Source: Fremontodendron californicum
Taxonomy: Eukaryota > Streptophyta > Magnoliopsida > Malvales > Malvaceae
Direction of reading: 5' to 3'
Length of the DNA: 64,000 nt
Assembly (NCBI GenBank): GCA_030761205.1
Contig: JAULJL010000047.1
Span: forward strand, 2,115,501-2,179,500
The notes under the pieces are model-generated. The model ran no database searches. It was not told where the DNA came from and saw only the letters and a list, made by a program, of their open reading frames with translations. Positions within the stretch are counted from its first letter, which is position 1, and every line of letters begins with the position of its first letter. This document shows positions 54,972-63,537 of the stretch, in pieces. Position numbers and translations under genes: made by a program.

Positions 54972-55329
54972 GGGTTACTTACTTTAGTATTATCGTCTTA
55001 ATTGATTGCATATGATAATTACATGTGGAGAAAATGAAAATATAATTGCTTTGTCACGTTATTTGTTGTGTAGAATCTATTTAGATTTTATTTGACGGAC
55101 TCTTTTATTAATTACTTTTTATTTCTTAAGCAAAGAAGTAAAAAAAAAAAAAAAAAATCATATTCAGATAAAAGACTAATAAAATTTTTAAAAGTATTTT
55201 TTTGCTAAACCAAAAATTTCATTAATTAAGCAACCGAAATGTTGCAAACTTGCAAATCAGTGAACAAACATCCAAACCCATAACTAAAGAAATCACATAG
55301 GGAAGAAAAAAAATCGAAGAAGATACAAC
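54972..55329. other. AT-rich intergenic DNA
   Basis: Nothing recognised; A homopolymer at about 55140-55157. Confidence 0.4.
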
Positions 55330-55480
55330 TAGGGATTTAAATTGCGATTGCGGATGTATTTTTGGTCACGTCTTGTTTATTGTTGTTGTGGATATAATAA
55401 ATATTATCGTGATCCATTACGATAAATATCAACAATGAAAAAAGTTTAAACTACAAAATAACGATAATAAAAATCTTGAC
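55330..55480 (+). mobile_element. hAT MITE (GATTTAAAT family), right end lost
   Basis: TAGGGATTTAAATTGCGATT, then TTTGGTCACGTC and ATTACGATAAATATCAACAA as in the intact copies. Confidence 0.6.
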
Positions 55481-55598
55481 AACTTCATTATTCAAAGAAT
55501 TTCTATGTTGGATGCGTTCATCAGAAATGCAAATATCCTTCTTATAGATTACAGAAGATGTAGGAATGTTTCCTAAAGCCTTTGAATGAATCTTCTTC

Positions 55599-55691
55599 CT
55601 AGCTATTCCAATTTAAATATTTGTGTTTCTTTTTCTTTTCAGATACTTTCAATTTGTTTATATCAATGAAATCTAGACAATCATCATGAAC
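55599..55691 (-). pseudogene. Remnant of unknown coding sequence, left of copia insertion
   Basis: Minus-strand frame HDDCLDFIDINKLKVSEKKK followed by KHKYLNWNS and a stop. The other part lies at 60174-60580. The TGAAC target duplication shows they were contiguous before the copia element inserted. No family recognised. Confidence 0.45.
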
Positions 55692-56236
55692 TGTTGTGCG
55701 GAAGCGAATTGATATTACTAAAACCGATTTAAACACACTGAAAAATACCGATATTTTACGTGGTTCGGCAACTGTGCCTACATCCACGGGAGGAGGAGCT
55801 TGGAGCTTTGTATTAATGGAGTTTAGAGTACAAACATATACCGAATTCAAGGTGCTACACAAGCACTGAACTCACAACTCAACACAATACCGAATTACTC
55901 TATAAACACAGAGTATTTGCTTCAACAATTTAGCTCTAACACATACTCAACTCTACTCATCTCTCTCATCTCTACATGGCTATTTATAGCCAAAATATCA
56001 AGGTGTGAACATGCATCAAGTGGCAGCCACCATAGCCTACCATAGCCACCATCCACCACCTATCTTGGTGTGAACACATTGCAAGTGGTAGCCACCATAG
56101 CCACCATCCATTTGCAAGTGGTAGCTTCCATTATTGGTGGTGCAAGTGGTGCAAGTGGTAGCTCCATTAATGGTGCTAAGCCACCTATGTGACTTTGAGC
56201 CATATTTTGAGCCATATTCCAAGCCATATTCCAACA
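55692..56236 (-). repeat. copia 3' LTR
   Basis: On the minus strand TGTTGGAATATGG...CCGCACAACA, 545 bp. Differences from the other LTR seen at about 55747 (T vs C) and 55770 (C vs T). TATA-like CTATAAATAGC on the minus strand at about 55979-55989. Confidence 0.95.
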
Positions 56237-56249
56237 ATCTCCACCTTGG
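56237..56249 (-). promoter_or_regulatory. copia polypurine tract
   Basis: On the minus strand CCAAGGTGGAGAT directly before the LTR TGTTGG. Confidence 0.85.
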
Positions 56250-56289
56250 CGAGAATCCACAGAGAGAATTTACAGATCAGAGCTTCCTC

Positions 56290-57180
56290 CTTTCTCCTTC
56301 AAATGTACACACCATTACTCACATATCAGGGCACCTACTGCATTGGCATGATTCATCAATGCACTGAGCCTGAGTCAATTTTTTTGTCTACTTCCCAGGA
56401 ATTTTCTTAGCTTCTCCAAGATCATCTCGAACTCTGAGCTCAGTTGAGCCTTCAGCCTGTCGATCTCCACCTTGCCTTTTTCAGCAGATAGACAAATGAT
56501 CCATCTTGAAGTTTCCGGAAATAAACACAGTGATCAAATTGACCGTGTGTGTACTTTTCATCCTGTCTTGAAACAGTCCAACCGTTTGTACAGCTGTCAC
56601 GGGATTGTTTCAGACCATACAGTGATCAGTTCAACTTGCTTTTGTAATCTTTGCGACCGGGGACTCCAGAACCATCTGGTTGAGTCATACAAATTTCCTC
56701 CTCTACGGAACCATGGAGGAATGCAGTTTTTACATCAAGTTGAACTATCTCTAGGTTATACAGTGCTACTAAAGCCAATAAGATCCGAATAGATGCATGC
56801 TTAACAACAGGTGAAAATACCTCATTGTAGTCTATTCCTTCTTTTTGAGCCTAACCTTTGGCTACCAATCTGGCTTTGTATCTGATACTGTCTTTGCCGG
56901 TAGCACCCTCCTTTTTGGCAAAGACCCATTTGCACCCAATTGATATCTTGAGTGTTGGAAGTGGAACCAACTTCCAAGTCTGATCGCCTCCTTCCACTGG
57001 GCATGCACAGGGCTGTTTACAGCTTCTTTGTAATTGATCAGAACATCATCATCAATTACTGGAAGGGCGTATGTCACCACGTCTGTGTATCGAGCAGGTT
57101 TCCGAATATGTCTATTCGGTCTACTGGTGACAACTGATTCAAATTGCTGAAAGGTTTCTGGTGATGACTCCTCCACTTCA
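56290..57180 (-). pseudogene. copia reverse transcriptase remnant, YVDD deleted
   Basis: From about 57176 on the minus strand: SRPNRHIRKPARYTDVV, NYKEAVNSPVHAQWKEAI, then in other frames GCKWVFAKKEG, YNEVFSPVVKHASIRILLAL and the QLDVKTAFLHG block. The sequence reaches DGSFVYLL (about 56480-56505) and then reads directly KK(A)-type lysines and RLKAQLSSEFE-like sequence, so the segment with the catalytic YVDD is gone. After DLGEAKKI it degrades into pieces (HANAVGAL), and RNase H is missing. Several frameshifts. Cannot polymerise. Confidence 0.85.
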
Positions 57181-57299
57181 ATTAAGGTGTCATCAGATTC
57201 TGGTTCAGATTCATCTGAATTTTGACCAGCATCTTCTGATTCAAAACTCCACCTGCTTTAGAGAATCTTGGTTCACATTCTCTGGAGTTGACAGTTTCA

Positions 57300-57690
57300 G
57301 CATTACAGATTAGTCAAAGGCAACATCTCGGCTTACGATGACTTTCTTTGACTCAAGGTTCCACAATCGGACTGCTTTTACTCCTTCACTAAAGCCCATG
57401 AAGACAGCTTTCTTGGCTCTAGGATCCAGTTTTGCATCCGTTACTACGAAGCCGATCATATTCAATGGCAGAATATCCGGACTACACCTCTATGGGAGTC
57501 TTCCCATCAATTGCGGTGGAGGTTAGTCTGTTGATAATGTGGGAGGCGAACAATAAAGCCTCCGCCCAAAATGCTTTGCTCAAGCTCGACTGGGATAACA
57601 TGCAGCGAACTTTATCAACCAAAGTTCGGTTCATCCTTTCTGCAACTCCATTCTGCTGGGGAGTGCTAGGAACATTGAAGTGTCGGATTA
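57300..57690 (-). pseudogene. copia integrase C-terminal remnant, core deleted
   Basis: Minus strand: GIIRHFNVPSTPQQNG (about 57650-57695), then frame-shifted pieces corresponding to VAERMNRTLV, and later DPRAKKAVFMGFSEGVKAVR with LWNLESKKVIVSRDVAFD (about 57310-57370). The protease is joined almost directly to this late integrase segment, so the zinc-binding region and the first two catalytic Asp are absent. Confidence 0.85.
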
Positions 57691-58134
57691 TCCCATCATT
57701 CTGTGAGAGGCTGCTGCTCTGCCTGTCACGGTTTCTCTGTCAAGGAGATACAGATTTCCCTTCATATAACCCTTCATTGCTAAGAATGCTCCACGTACAA
57801 CTTTCAGGACTCCATTCTGAATGGTCACCTTGTAACCATTTGAGTCTAAGACCCCCAGTGATATGAGGTTCTTCTTGAGATCAGGGACATACCTTACGTC
57901 TGTAAGTTGTCTGATTGTACCGTCATGCATTTTCAGTCGGATCGTTCCGATGCCTCTAGTGTGACAAGTATTGTCATTGCCCATATGGACAATCCCTCCA
58001 TCAAACTCTTTGAAGTTTGAGAACCACTCTAGGTTCGGACACATATGGTAGGAACATCCGGAATCCAGAATCCATTGATCTGAAGAGTGTGTTGTTGTGG
58101 AAATCGTAAATGCAGAGTCTTCCTCTCCCTCAGA
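57688..58134 (-). pseudogene. copia protease region
   Basis: The active site WILDSGCSYHMC (about 58039-58074) is intact. The following IGTIRLKMHDGTIRQLTDVR and YVPDLKKNLISLGVLDSNGY are the usual protease-to-integrase linker. It lies in the same frame as gag, separated by a single TAA at 58135-58137. It ends at 57688 in GRAAASHRMMG where the integrase deletion starts. Confidence 0.85.
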
Positions 58135-58983
58135 TTATTGAGCTACACTCACAATCGACCTCTCCATGTTGGGACAGTTATTCCTCCAATGCCCTTTCTC
58201 ATGGCAAAAGGCACACTCGTCCCTCGAGAGTCGTGTTCTCGATGATCCCCTCCTTGAGCGGGATTTACCTCGCTTGTTTTCTCCGGCTCCTCGGTTGTCC
58301 GTCCTGCCTCTGTACACAGTTAAAGCTTCTGGTATAGTATTCTGGTGATCATGCTGATCCTTTTTCCGATACTCATTATTCACCAGAGCATTACAAACAT
58401 TAACATATTCTATATCATTTTTACCATACAACAGTGTAGTGGTTAAATGATCATAGCTATCAGGCAAGGAATTTAACAGAGTAAGAGCCTTATCTTCATC
58501 AGAGATATTTGCATCTAGATTTTCAAGATCAGCGAGGATTTTGTTAAAACTTACTAGATGCTCCTGCATGGTGATACCTTGCATATACTGGAAGCGGAAC
58601 AGCTTCTTCTTCAGATAGAGTCTGTTCTCCATGCTTTTTGTCATGTACTTGTCCTCAAGTTGTTTCCAGAGAGTTTTTGCATTATTCTCTCTCATGACAA
58701 AGTACTTCTGGTCCTTGGCTAGGCATAACCGGATTGTGCCACAAGCCTGACGGTTGACAAACTTCCAGTCATCTTCCGAAATATCTCTGGGCCTGTCTTC
58801 CAGAGCGATATATGAACCCTCTCGGAATAACAGATCCTGAACTTCGCACTGCCACATGCCAAAGTTGGTGGTGCCATCAAATTTCTCCACCTCGAACTTT
58901 GCAGTGGTCATCGAGTTCTTTCTGATATAAGAACTTGATCGTGCGCTACTTGTCGTTTCATGTGTCTCTAATGATTCTGCCAT
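58135..58983 (-). CDS. copia Gag protein
   Basis: 282 codons from ATG 58983, open throughout. Contains FDGTTNFGMWQCEVQDLL (gag-polypeptide/UBN2 domain start), TLWKQLEDKYMTKSMENRLY and LLNSLPDSYDHL, then a basic tail (RGRTDNRGAGENKRGKSRSR) and one CCHC zinc knuckle CAFCHEKGHWRNNC (residues about 258-271). Gag forms the particle and binds RNA. In this copy it is the only intact ORF. Expression would start from the LTR at 59629-60173 after a GC-rich leader. Confidence 0.9.
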   Translation of the reverse strand: MAESLETHETTSSARSSSYIRKNSMTTAKFEVEKFDGTTNFGMWQCEVQDLLFREGSYIALEDRPRDISEDDWKFVNRQACGTIRLCLAKDQKYFVMRENNAKTLWKQLEDKYMTKSMENRLYLKKKLFRFQYMQGITMQEHLVSFNKILADLENLDANISDEDKALTLLNSLPDSYDHLTTTLLYGKNDIEYVNVCNALVNNEYRKKDQHDHQNTIPEALTVYRGRTDNRGAGENKRGKSRSRRGSSRTRLSRDECAFCHEKGHWRNNCPNMERSIVSVAQ

Positions 58984-59214
58984 GGTAATAAAACAAAATT
59001 ACCAACAAAGTGTTTTTCCGGTACCTGTATGGAAAAACGGATGCCGCGGTTGAGTCCGGAATAGTCGAAATAGCCAGGAACGGGTCCAACTGTGTAACTT
59101 TTGGACACACGGTGAATATTCTGCGAATATTCTGCTACAAGTGGCTCGAAATGGACTCGGTTTAGCTCAACCGGCTCGGAAAAGTCTCGGAATAGTGTTC
59201 TGAAACGGCTCAAA

Positions 59215-59515
59215 AAATGGCCCGAAAAAGTTGGTCGGACCTGCGGCGGCGCGTGGGCGGCGTACGGCAGCGCGTGCGGCGGCGCGTGGAGCGCGTGGAG
59301 CTGTTTGGGTGGCCGGCGCGTGGGGCGCGTGGGCTTCACGCGTCTTCAACCTCTGGAGGCGCGTGTGGCGCGTGCTGCGCGTGGGTGTCACGCGTCTGCA
59401 ACTCCTGGTGGCGCGTGCGGCGCGTGGGCGCGTGGGGCGCGTGGGCGCTTCTTCTGGCGGCGCGTGTGGGCGCGTGCGGCCTCCTCTGGTGCTCCGGTTG
59501 ATTTTGTTGCACTCC
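59215..59515 (-). repeat. GCGCGTG-rich leader of the copia element
   Basis: Between PBS and gag lies a very GC-rich, CpG-dense run of GCGCGTG units (CACGCGC on the coding strand). It produces long overlapping open frames on both strands, which are composition artefacts. Confidence 0.85.
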
Positions 59516-59610
59516 TCTCAACGACCTCTTCAACCTGGTATTTTCAAAACACAAATTGGAGCACTTTTGAAAAACGGACAGAATCGAACAAACTCGGTTT
59601 TACGTAAAAA

Positions 59611-59628
59611 TTGGCTCTGATACCAATT
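59611..59628 (-). promoter_or_regulatory. copia primer binding site
   Basis: Minus strand TTGGTATCAGAGCC, three bases inside the 5' LTR end; complementary to initiator tRNA-Met. Confidence 0.93.
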
Positions 59629-60173
59629 TGTTGTGCGGAAGCGAATTGATATTACTAAAACCGATTTAAACACACTGAAAAACACCGATATTTTACGTGG
59701 TTCGGCAATTGTGCCTACATCCACGGGAGGAGGAGCTTGGAGCTTTGTATTAATGGAGTTTAGAGTACAAACATATACCGAATTCAAGGTGCTACACAAG
59801 CACTGAACTCACAACTCAACACAATACCGAATTACTCTATAAACACAGAGTATTTGCTTCAACAATTTAGCTCTAACACATACTCAACTCTACTCATCTC
59901 TCTCATCTCTACATGGCTATTTATAGCCAAAATATCAAGGTGTGAACATGCATCAAGTGGCAGCCACCATAGCCTACCATAGCCACCATCCACCACCTAT
60001 CTTGGTGTGAACACATTGCAAGTGGTAGCCACCATAGCCACCATCCATTTGCAAGTGGTAGCTTCCATTATTGGTGGTGCAAGTGGTGCAAGTGGTAGCT
60101 CCATTAATGGTGCTAAGCCACCTATGTGACTTTGAGCCATATTTTGAGCCATATTCCAAGCCATATTCCAACA
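59629..60173 (-). repeat. copia 5' LTR
   Basis: 545 bp, same ends as the 3' LTR; followed by TSD TGAAC at 60174-60178. Confidence 0.95.
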
Positions 60174-60582
60174 TGAACTTCATTTCCACCATCATACTCT
60201 CGATCGTTAACGCACTGTACATCTTCCTCACCAATCATTTCGTCCCCTAATCAGGGATTTAAATAGCAGTCATAACGCGAAATTACAATTGCTATTTCGA
60301 GATTTTGACTTTTTCTGTCGCCGATATCATCGTTGATATTACCGCAATTGATCGATAGCATTTATTATGTCCCCAACAGCGATAAAAACGACGCAACCAA
60401 AAATACATCCATGACCGTAATTTAAATCCCTACCCCTAACAACAAAGTATCGGATAAAGGCCGATCCTCCGAAGACTTTATATCCCTAAAGGTACGACAT
60501 TCATACTATCATTTTCAATCAATTGTAAACCACCATCCTCTATACGAAGCTCTCCTTACACTTCTTTAACAAAAGAGTGTTA
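60174..60582 (-). pseudogene. Remnant of unknown coding sequence, right of copia insertion
   Basis: Minus strand, interrupted by a hAT MITE (60252-60432). Pieces read GELRIEDGGLQLIENDSMNV, then SSEDRPLSDTLLLG, and after the MITE DEMIGEEDVQCVNDREYDGG. These lead into the HDDCLDFIDINKL piece at 55599-55691. At least one frameshift. Looks like an acidic, lysine-ending C-terminus of a host gene; identity not known. Confidence 0.45.
60252..60432 (-). mobile_element. hAT MITE (GATTTAAAT family), intact
   Basis: CAGGGATTTAAATAGCAGTC...GACCGTAATTTAAATCCCTA, 181 bp; TSD CCCCTAAT (60244-60251) / CCCCTAAC (60433-60440). Confidence 0.85.
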
Positions 60583-60734
60583 TAGAGATTTAAATTACGA
60601 TTGCAGATACGTTTTTAGTCACGTCGCGTTTATCGCGGTTGCAGATGTAACGAATGCTATCACAATCAATTACGAAAAATATTGACAGCAGAGAGAACCA
60701 AAACCACAAAATAGCGACAGTAACATCTATTGAA
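60583..60734 (+). mobile_element. hAT MITE (GATTTAAAT family), right end lost
   Basis: TAGAGATTTAAATTACGATT, GTCACGTCGCGTTTATCGCG and AACGAATGCTATCACAATCA as in the intact copies; the right TIR was lost at the LINE junction. Confidence 0.7.
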
Positions 60735-61125
60735 ACTGATTCCTCCATAGTTTATAGCTGGGTTGTTAAGGTGAATTGCAGACCTTAGAATTGGTGGAAG
60801 TTATTTAATGAGATTGAGGCTTTAATCGAAAAGATTAAGGATTGAGAATGATGAAAATTCAACGTGATGCTAATGGAATGGTTGATGCGTTAGCAATAAC
60901 GGGAGTCGAGCGCAGGGACTATTTTTTTGCTTGGTGGTGACAAATCTGGTGGGTACGGGATGACCCGGTGTTAAAAAAGCTATGTTTTAGTTTATTTACT
61001 GCTTTGGATTGAGCTTATAGTGCTTAATTGATCTTTGCTGTTTGTCTGGGTCGGTGGGTGTATGTTTTGTATGAACTTTCTTCTCTGATTAATAAATCAA
61101 TTCATTTAGCAACCAAAAAAAAAAA
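60735..61125 (+). mobile_element. LINE 3' fragment (RNase H end and A-tail)
   Basis: Coding pieces NEIEALIEKIKD and, in another frame, NVMLMEW / DANGMVDALAITGVERRDYF match the end of the LINE RNase H (REANGMADALAKxG in relatives). Followed by a T/G-rich 3' UTR, AATAAATCAATTCATTTAGC and an A-tail (61115-61125). 5'-truncated. Confidence 0.78.
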
Positions 61126-61130
61126 TTACG

Positions 61131-61400
61131 TTGAACAAAGACTCCAACTTCATTAATTGATCCCATGCGTATTAAACCCGTAACTACGACCTTGATCTAA
61201 AACTTCATTAGGATTCTTTGACAACTCATCATTACAAAAGACCTGTTATCCAACCTCCATGGGTGCAGAAAAAACATGCTAAAAATGTGAATTAATGGGA
61301 TCCTCAAACTTCTTTTAGATTTCATTGTATTAGAAATTGAGTTCGATCCGAAACTATATTGGAAAAATATGCTGAGTAAAAGAACAACCTTTTCTTTTAT
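61131..61400. repeat. Duplicated non-coding block (pair with 24341-24592)
   Basis: Nearly identical direct repeat; see partner for motifs. Confidence 0.75.
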
Positions 61401-61505
61401 AATCGTTCTCCTTAAGTTAAACTATAAAAGTAAAATTGAAGCTGAATTAGAAACTATAAGAAACTATCACAAATCTTGATTATATAATTAAAAAATTGCT
61501 CATAC

Positions 61506-61690
61506 CAAGAATTTAAATTGCAATCGTGTACGCGTTTTCGGTTACGTTACGTTTATCTCGGTTACAGACGTAATGAATGCTATCGCAATCAATTGTGATA
61601 AATATCGACAATAAATATCAGCAACGAAAAAAACCAAAACCGTAAAATAATGATCGTAACATCACGTTACGATCGTTATTTAAATCCTTA
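61506..61690 (+). mobile_element. hAT MITE (GATTTAAAT family), near intact
   Basis: CAAGAATTTAAATTGCAATC...CGATCGTTATTTAAATCCTTA, 185 bp. Flanks GCTCATAC / CTCCATAT give only a weak TSD. Confidence 0.78.
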
Positions 61691-62894
61691 CTCCATATTT
61701 GATCTTTAAAGAAAATCTTGTCTACAAATTGTGCTTAATTTGGAAGAGTGTTGATCATTGAGAGGTGACTATAGCATTTTAGTCTATTAATTGGAAATTA
61801 TCAAATATTGGAAGAAACTGTTGACTATTTTTTGGAATAAAGAAAGGCTTAGCATTTACCTTGTCTTATTGGTGACATCCAGGAAATTTCTAAAGAATTA
61901 TCCAATTTTGTCTTTAAATATGATTATTTTATGACTAAAAGAAACTTCAAAGATATTTACAAACTAATTATTTGTATACTATATATAGTTTAAGCATATT
62001 TTAATACATAGGACCAATATGTCATTTTAGAATTTCTTTCTTTTAGTAAACAATGTTAAACATTCTTTATGCAATTATATATGCTTACAGGCTAGTAAAC
62101 AATAAAGAGAGGAGGCAGAAAATGTAGAAGAAATACTTTCCCTTGAAATTTCTGTCCAAATGTAGTGTCTCACATTGTGTGAACACGAGTGAATTTTTCT
62201 TTCTCATTTTTTTTTATTTGAGAAAGATAATTCTAATCTTATTTTTCGAATAAGAAAATCATGCATTAATCATTGAGTAAAATTTTCGACAGCAAACAAT
62301 GATTGAGCTTGTGTAGGTATAAAATGTTATCCTTATGGGGTTTATTGAAATCAGATTACCTAATCAACCATGGCACGGTTTAATAAAGTGTTGAAATTTT
62401 TATTTTTGTGATTAACATTTAAATTTTGACAACCTCAAATACCTTAAACTGAAAATTGACTAGAAATTATACTCGGAATTGATTTGCAAGGTGTCCTAAC
62501 TGATCATTTAAAAAGATTAGTATGAAACTTCAATGTTTTTTATTTCAATTAATTAATTAGTTAATTATTATTCTTTTCTGTGAATTTGTATTGATGTGAT
62601 TATTCACCTTTGCAAGTCTATAGAGGATTATGGAAAGAAAAAAAAAATCATTATCCAGGGAAACTATGTCTTTTTACAACTTTGCCTATTAGGTGTTTGA
62701 TTTTATGATTCTATGTGAAGTTATCCAATAAGGATTAATTTTTTTATGTTTTGATTGATTATGGGGTTTTAATTTTCGGAATTATAGTCTTGGTCTGACC
62801 TTTGGAGTCCATGGAATTTTTGTAAAAATGACATTACAAAATGCACACAAAAGCTCTTTTCTTGATGAAGGGTCTTAAAAGGCTCTTTTGCAAA
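61691..62894. other. AT-rich intergenic DNA
   Basis: No gene, RNA or repeat recognised over 1.2 kb. Confidence 0.45.
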
Positions 62895-63048
62895 ACAAGA
62901 ATTCCATGTACATTGGCTCTTGGGAAAATGACAACTGATGGGTGAAAATTAATGCAAATTTATCATTCTTTACAAGAATTCCATGTACATTGGCTCTTGG
63001 GAAAATGACAACTGATGGGTGAAAATCAATGCAAATTTATCATTATTA
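62895..63048 (+). repeat. 77-bp tandem duplication
   Basis: ACAAGAATTCCATGTACATT and the next 57 bp occur twice side by side with two or three differences. Confidence 0.92.
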
Positions 63049-63123
63049 ACGAATGTCTTTGACACACTCATTTTTTTTAAATTAGTTAATATATTATTTA
63101 TAATAATAGTATTATATTAAATG

Positions 63124-63412
63124 TAGAGTTGTTTATGAGTCGAGCCAGGCCGTAATCTGAAAAAAAAAAATTATTTCCTTATCTAAACTCGAGTCGGCCT
63201 GAAAGCCCATTCACTGCACAAAAATATTTAAAAAATAATTTTATATTAATATATATTTTATAATTAAATTTAAATAAAATAATATTTTTTATTTAATAAA
63301 TAGTAATTTGTGTCTAGCCGTATCGGTCCAAATTACTTAAATCTTTACCCAGACCCGGTCCAATTCAGGTCGGGCTTGTCGGGTGACCCGACCCTTAGAC
63401 AGATTTAATTAA
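63124..63412 (-). mobile_element. hAT-type MITE, copy g (inverse orientation)
   Basis: TAGAGTTGTTTATGAGTCGA left; GGTGACCCGACCCTTAGACA right, whose reverse complement matches the left end of copy a. AT-rich core. Right boundary approximate. Confidence 0.7.
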
Positions 63413-63537
63413 ATATAGTAGTTGATAATTTTATTCATCATTTTTAATGCATTAAATGATGATATTAATATAGATAATAATTTTATATAGTAAAATTTGT
63501 GAGTTTGTGACTAAAGAAATATTGGCACAATATTGGC

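Larger units (their letters stand above)
55692..60173 (-). mobile_element. Ty1/copia element (Tork/TNT-like), young, deleted pol
   Basis: Minus-strand element with 545-bp LTRs that differ at only two positions by eye, a 5-bp TSD TGAAC (55687-55691; 60174-60178), initiator-tRNA-Met PBS and PPT. Gag is open. Pol has lost the integrase core, the RT YVDD box and RNase H. It therefore moved recently but cannot supply its own enzymes. Confidence 0.95.

Noticed and set aside
55599..55862. 87-codon minus frame as one gene
   Set aside because: Its first two thirds lie in the copia LTR and repeat at 59530-59799; only the last ~30 codons are pre-insertion host sequence.
56037..56410. Frames with SHILSHIPSHIP or TTCTTNNG-type repeats
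   Set aside because: Products of the CCATATT and GGTGGTGCAAGTGG repeats in the copia LTR, identical in both LTRs.
59217..59620. Long overlapping open frames (94-129 codons) in the GC-rich copia leader on both strands
   Set aside because: They come from the GCGCGTG repeat composition. The proteins are Arg/Ala/Gly low complexity with no domain, and they overlap the known leader of the element.
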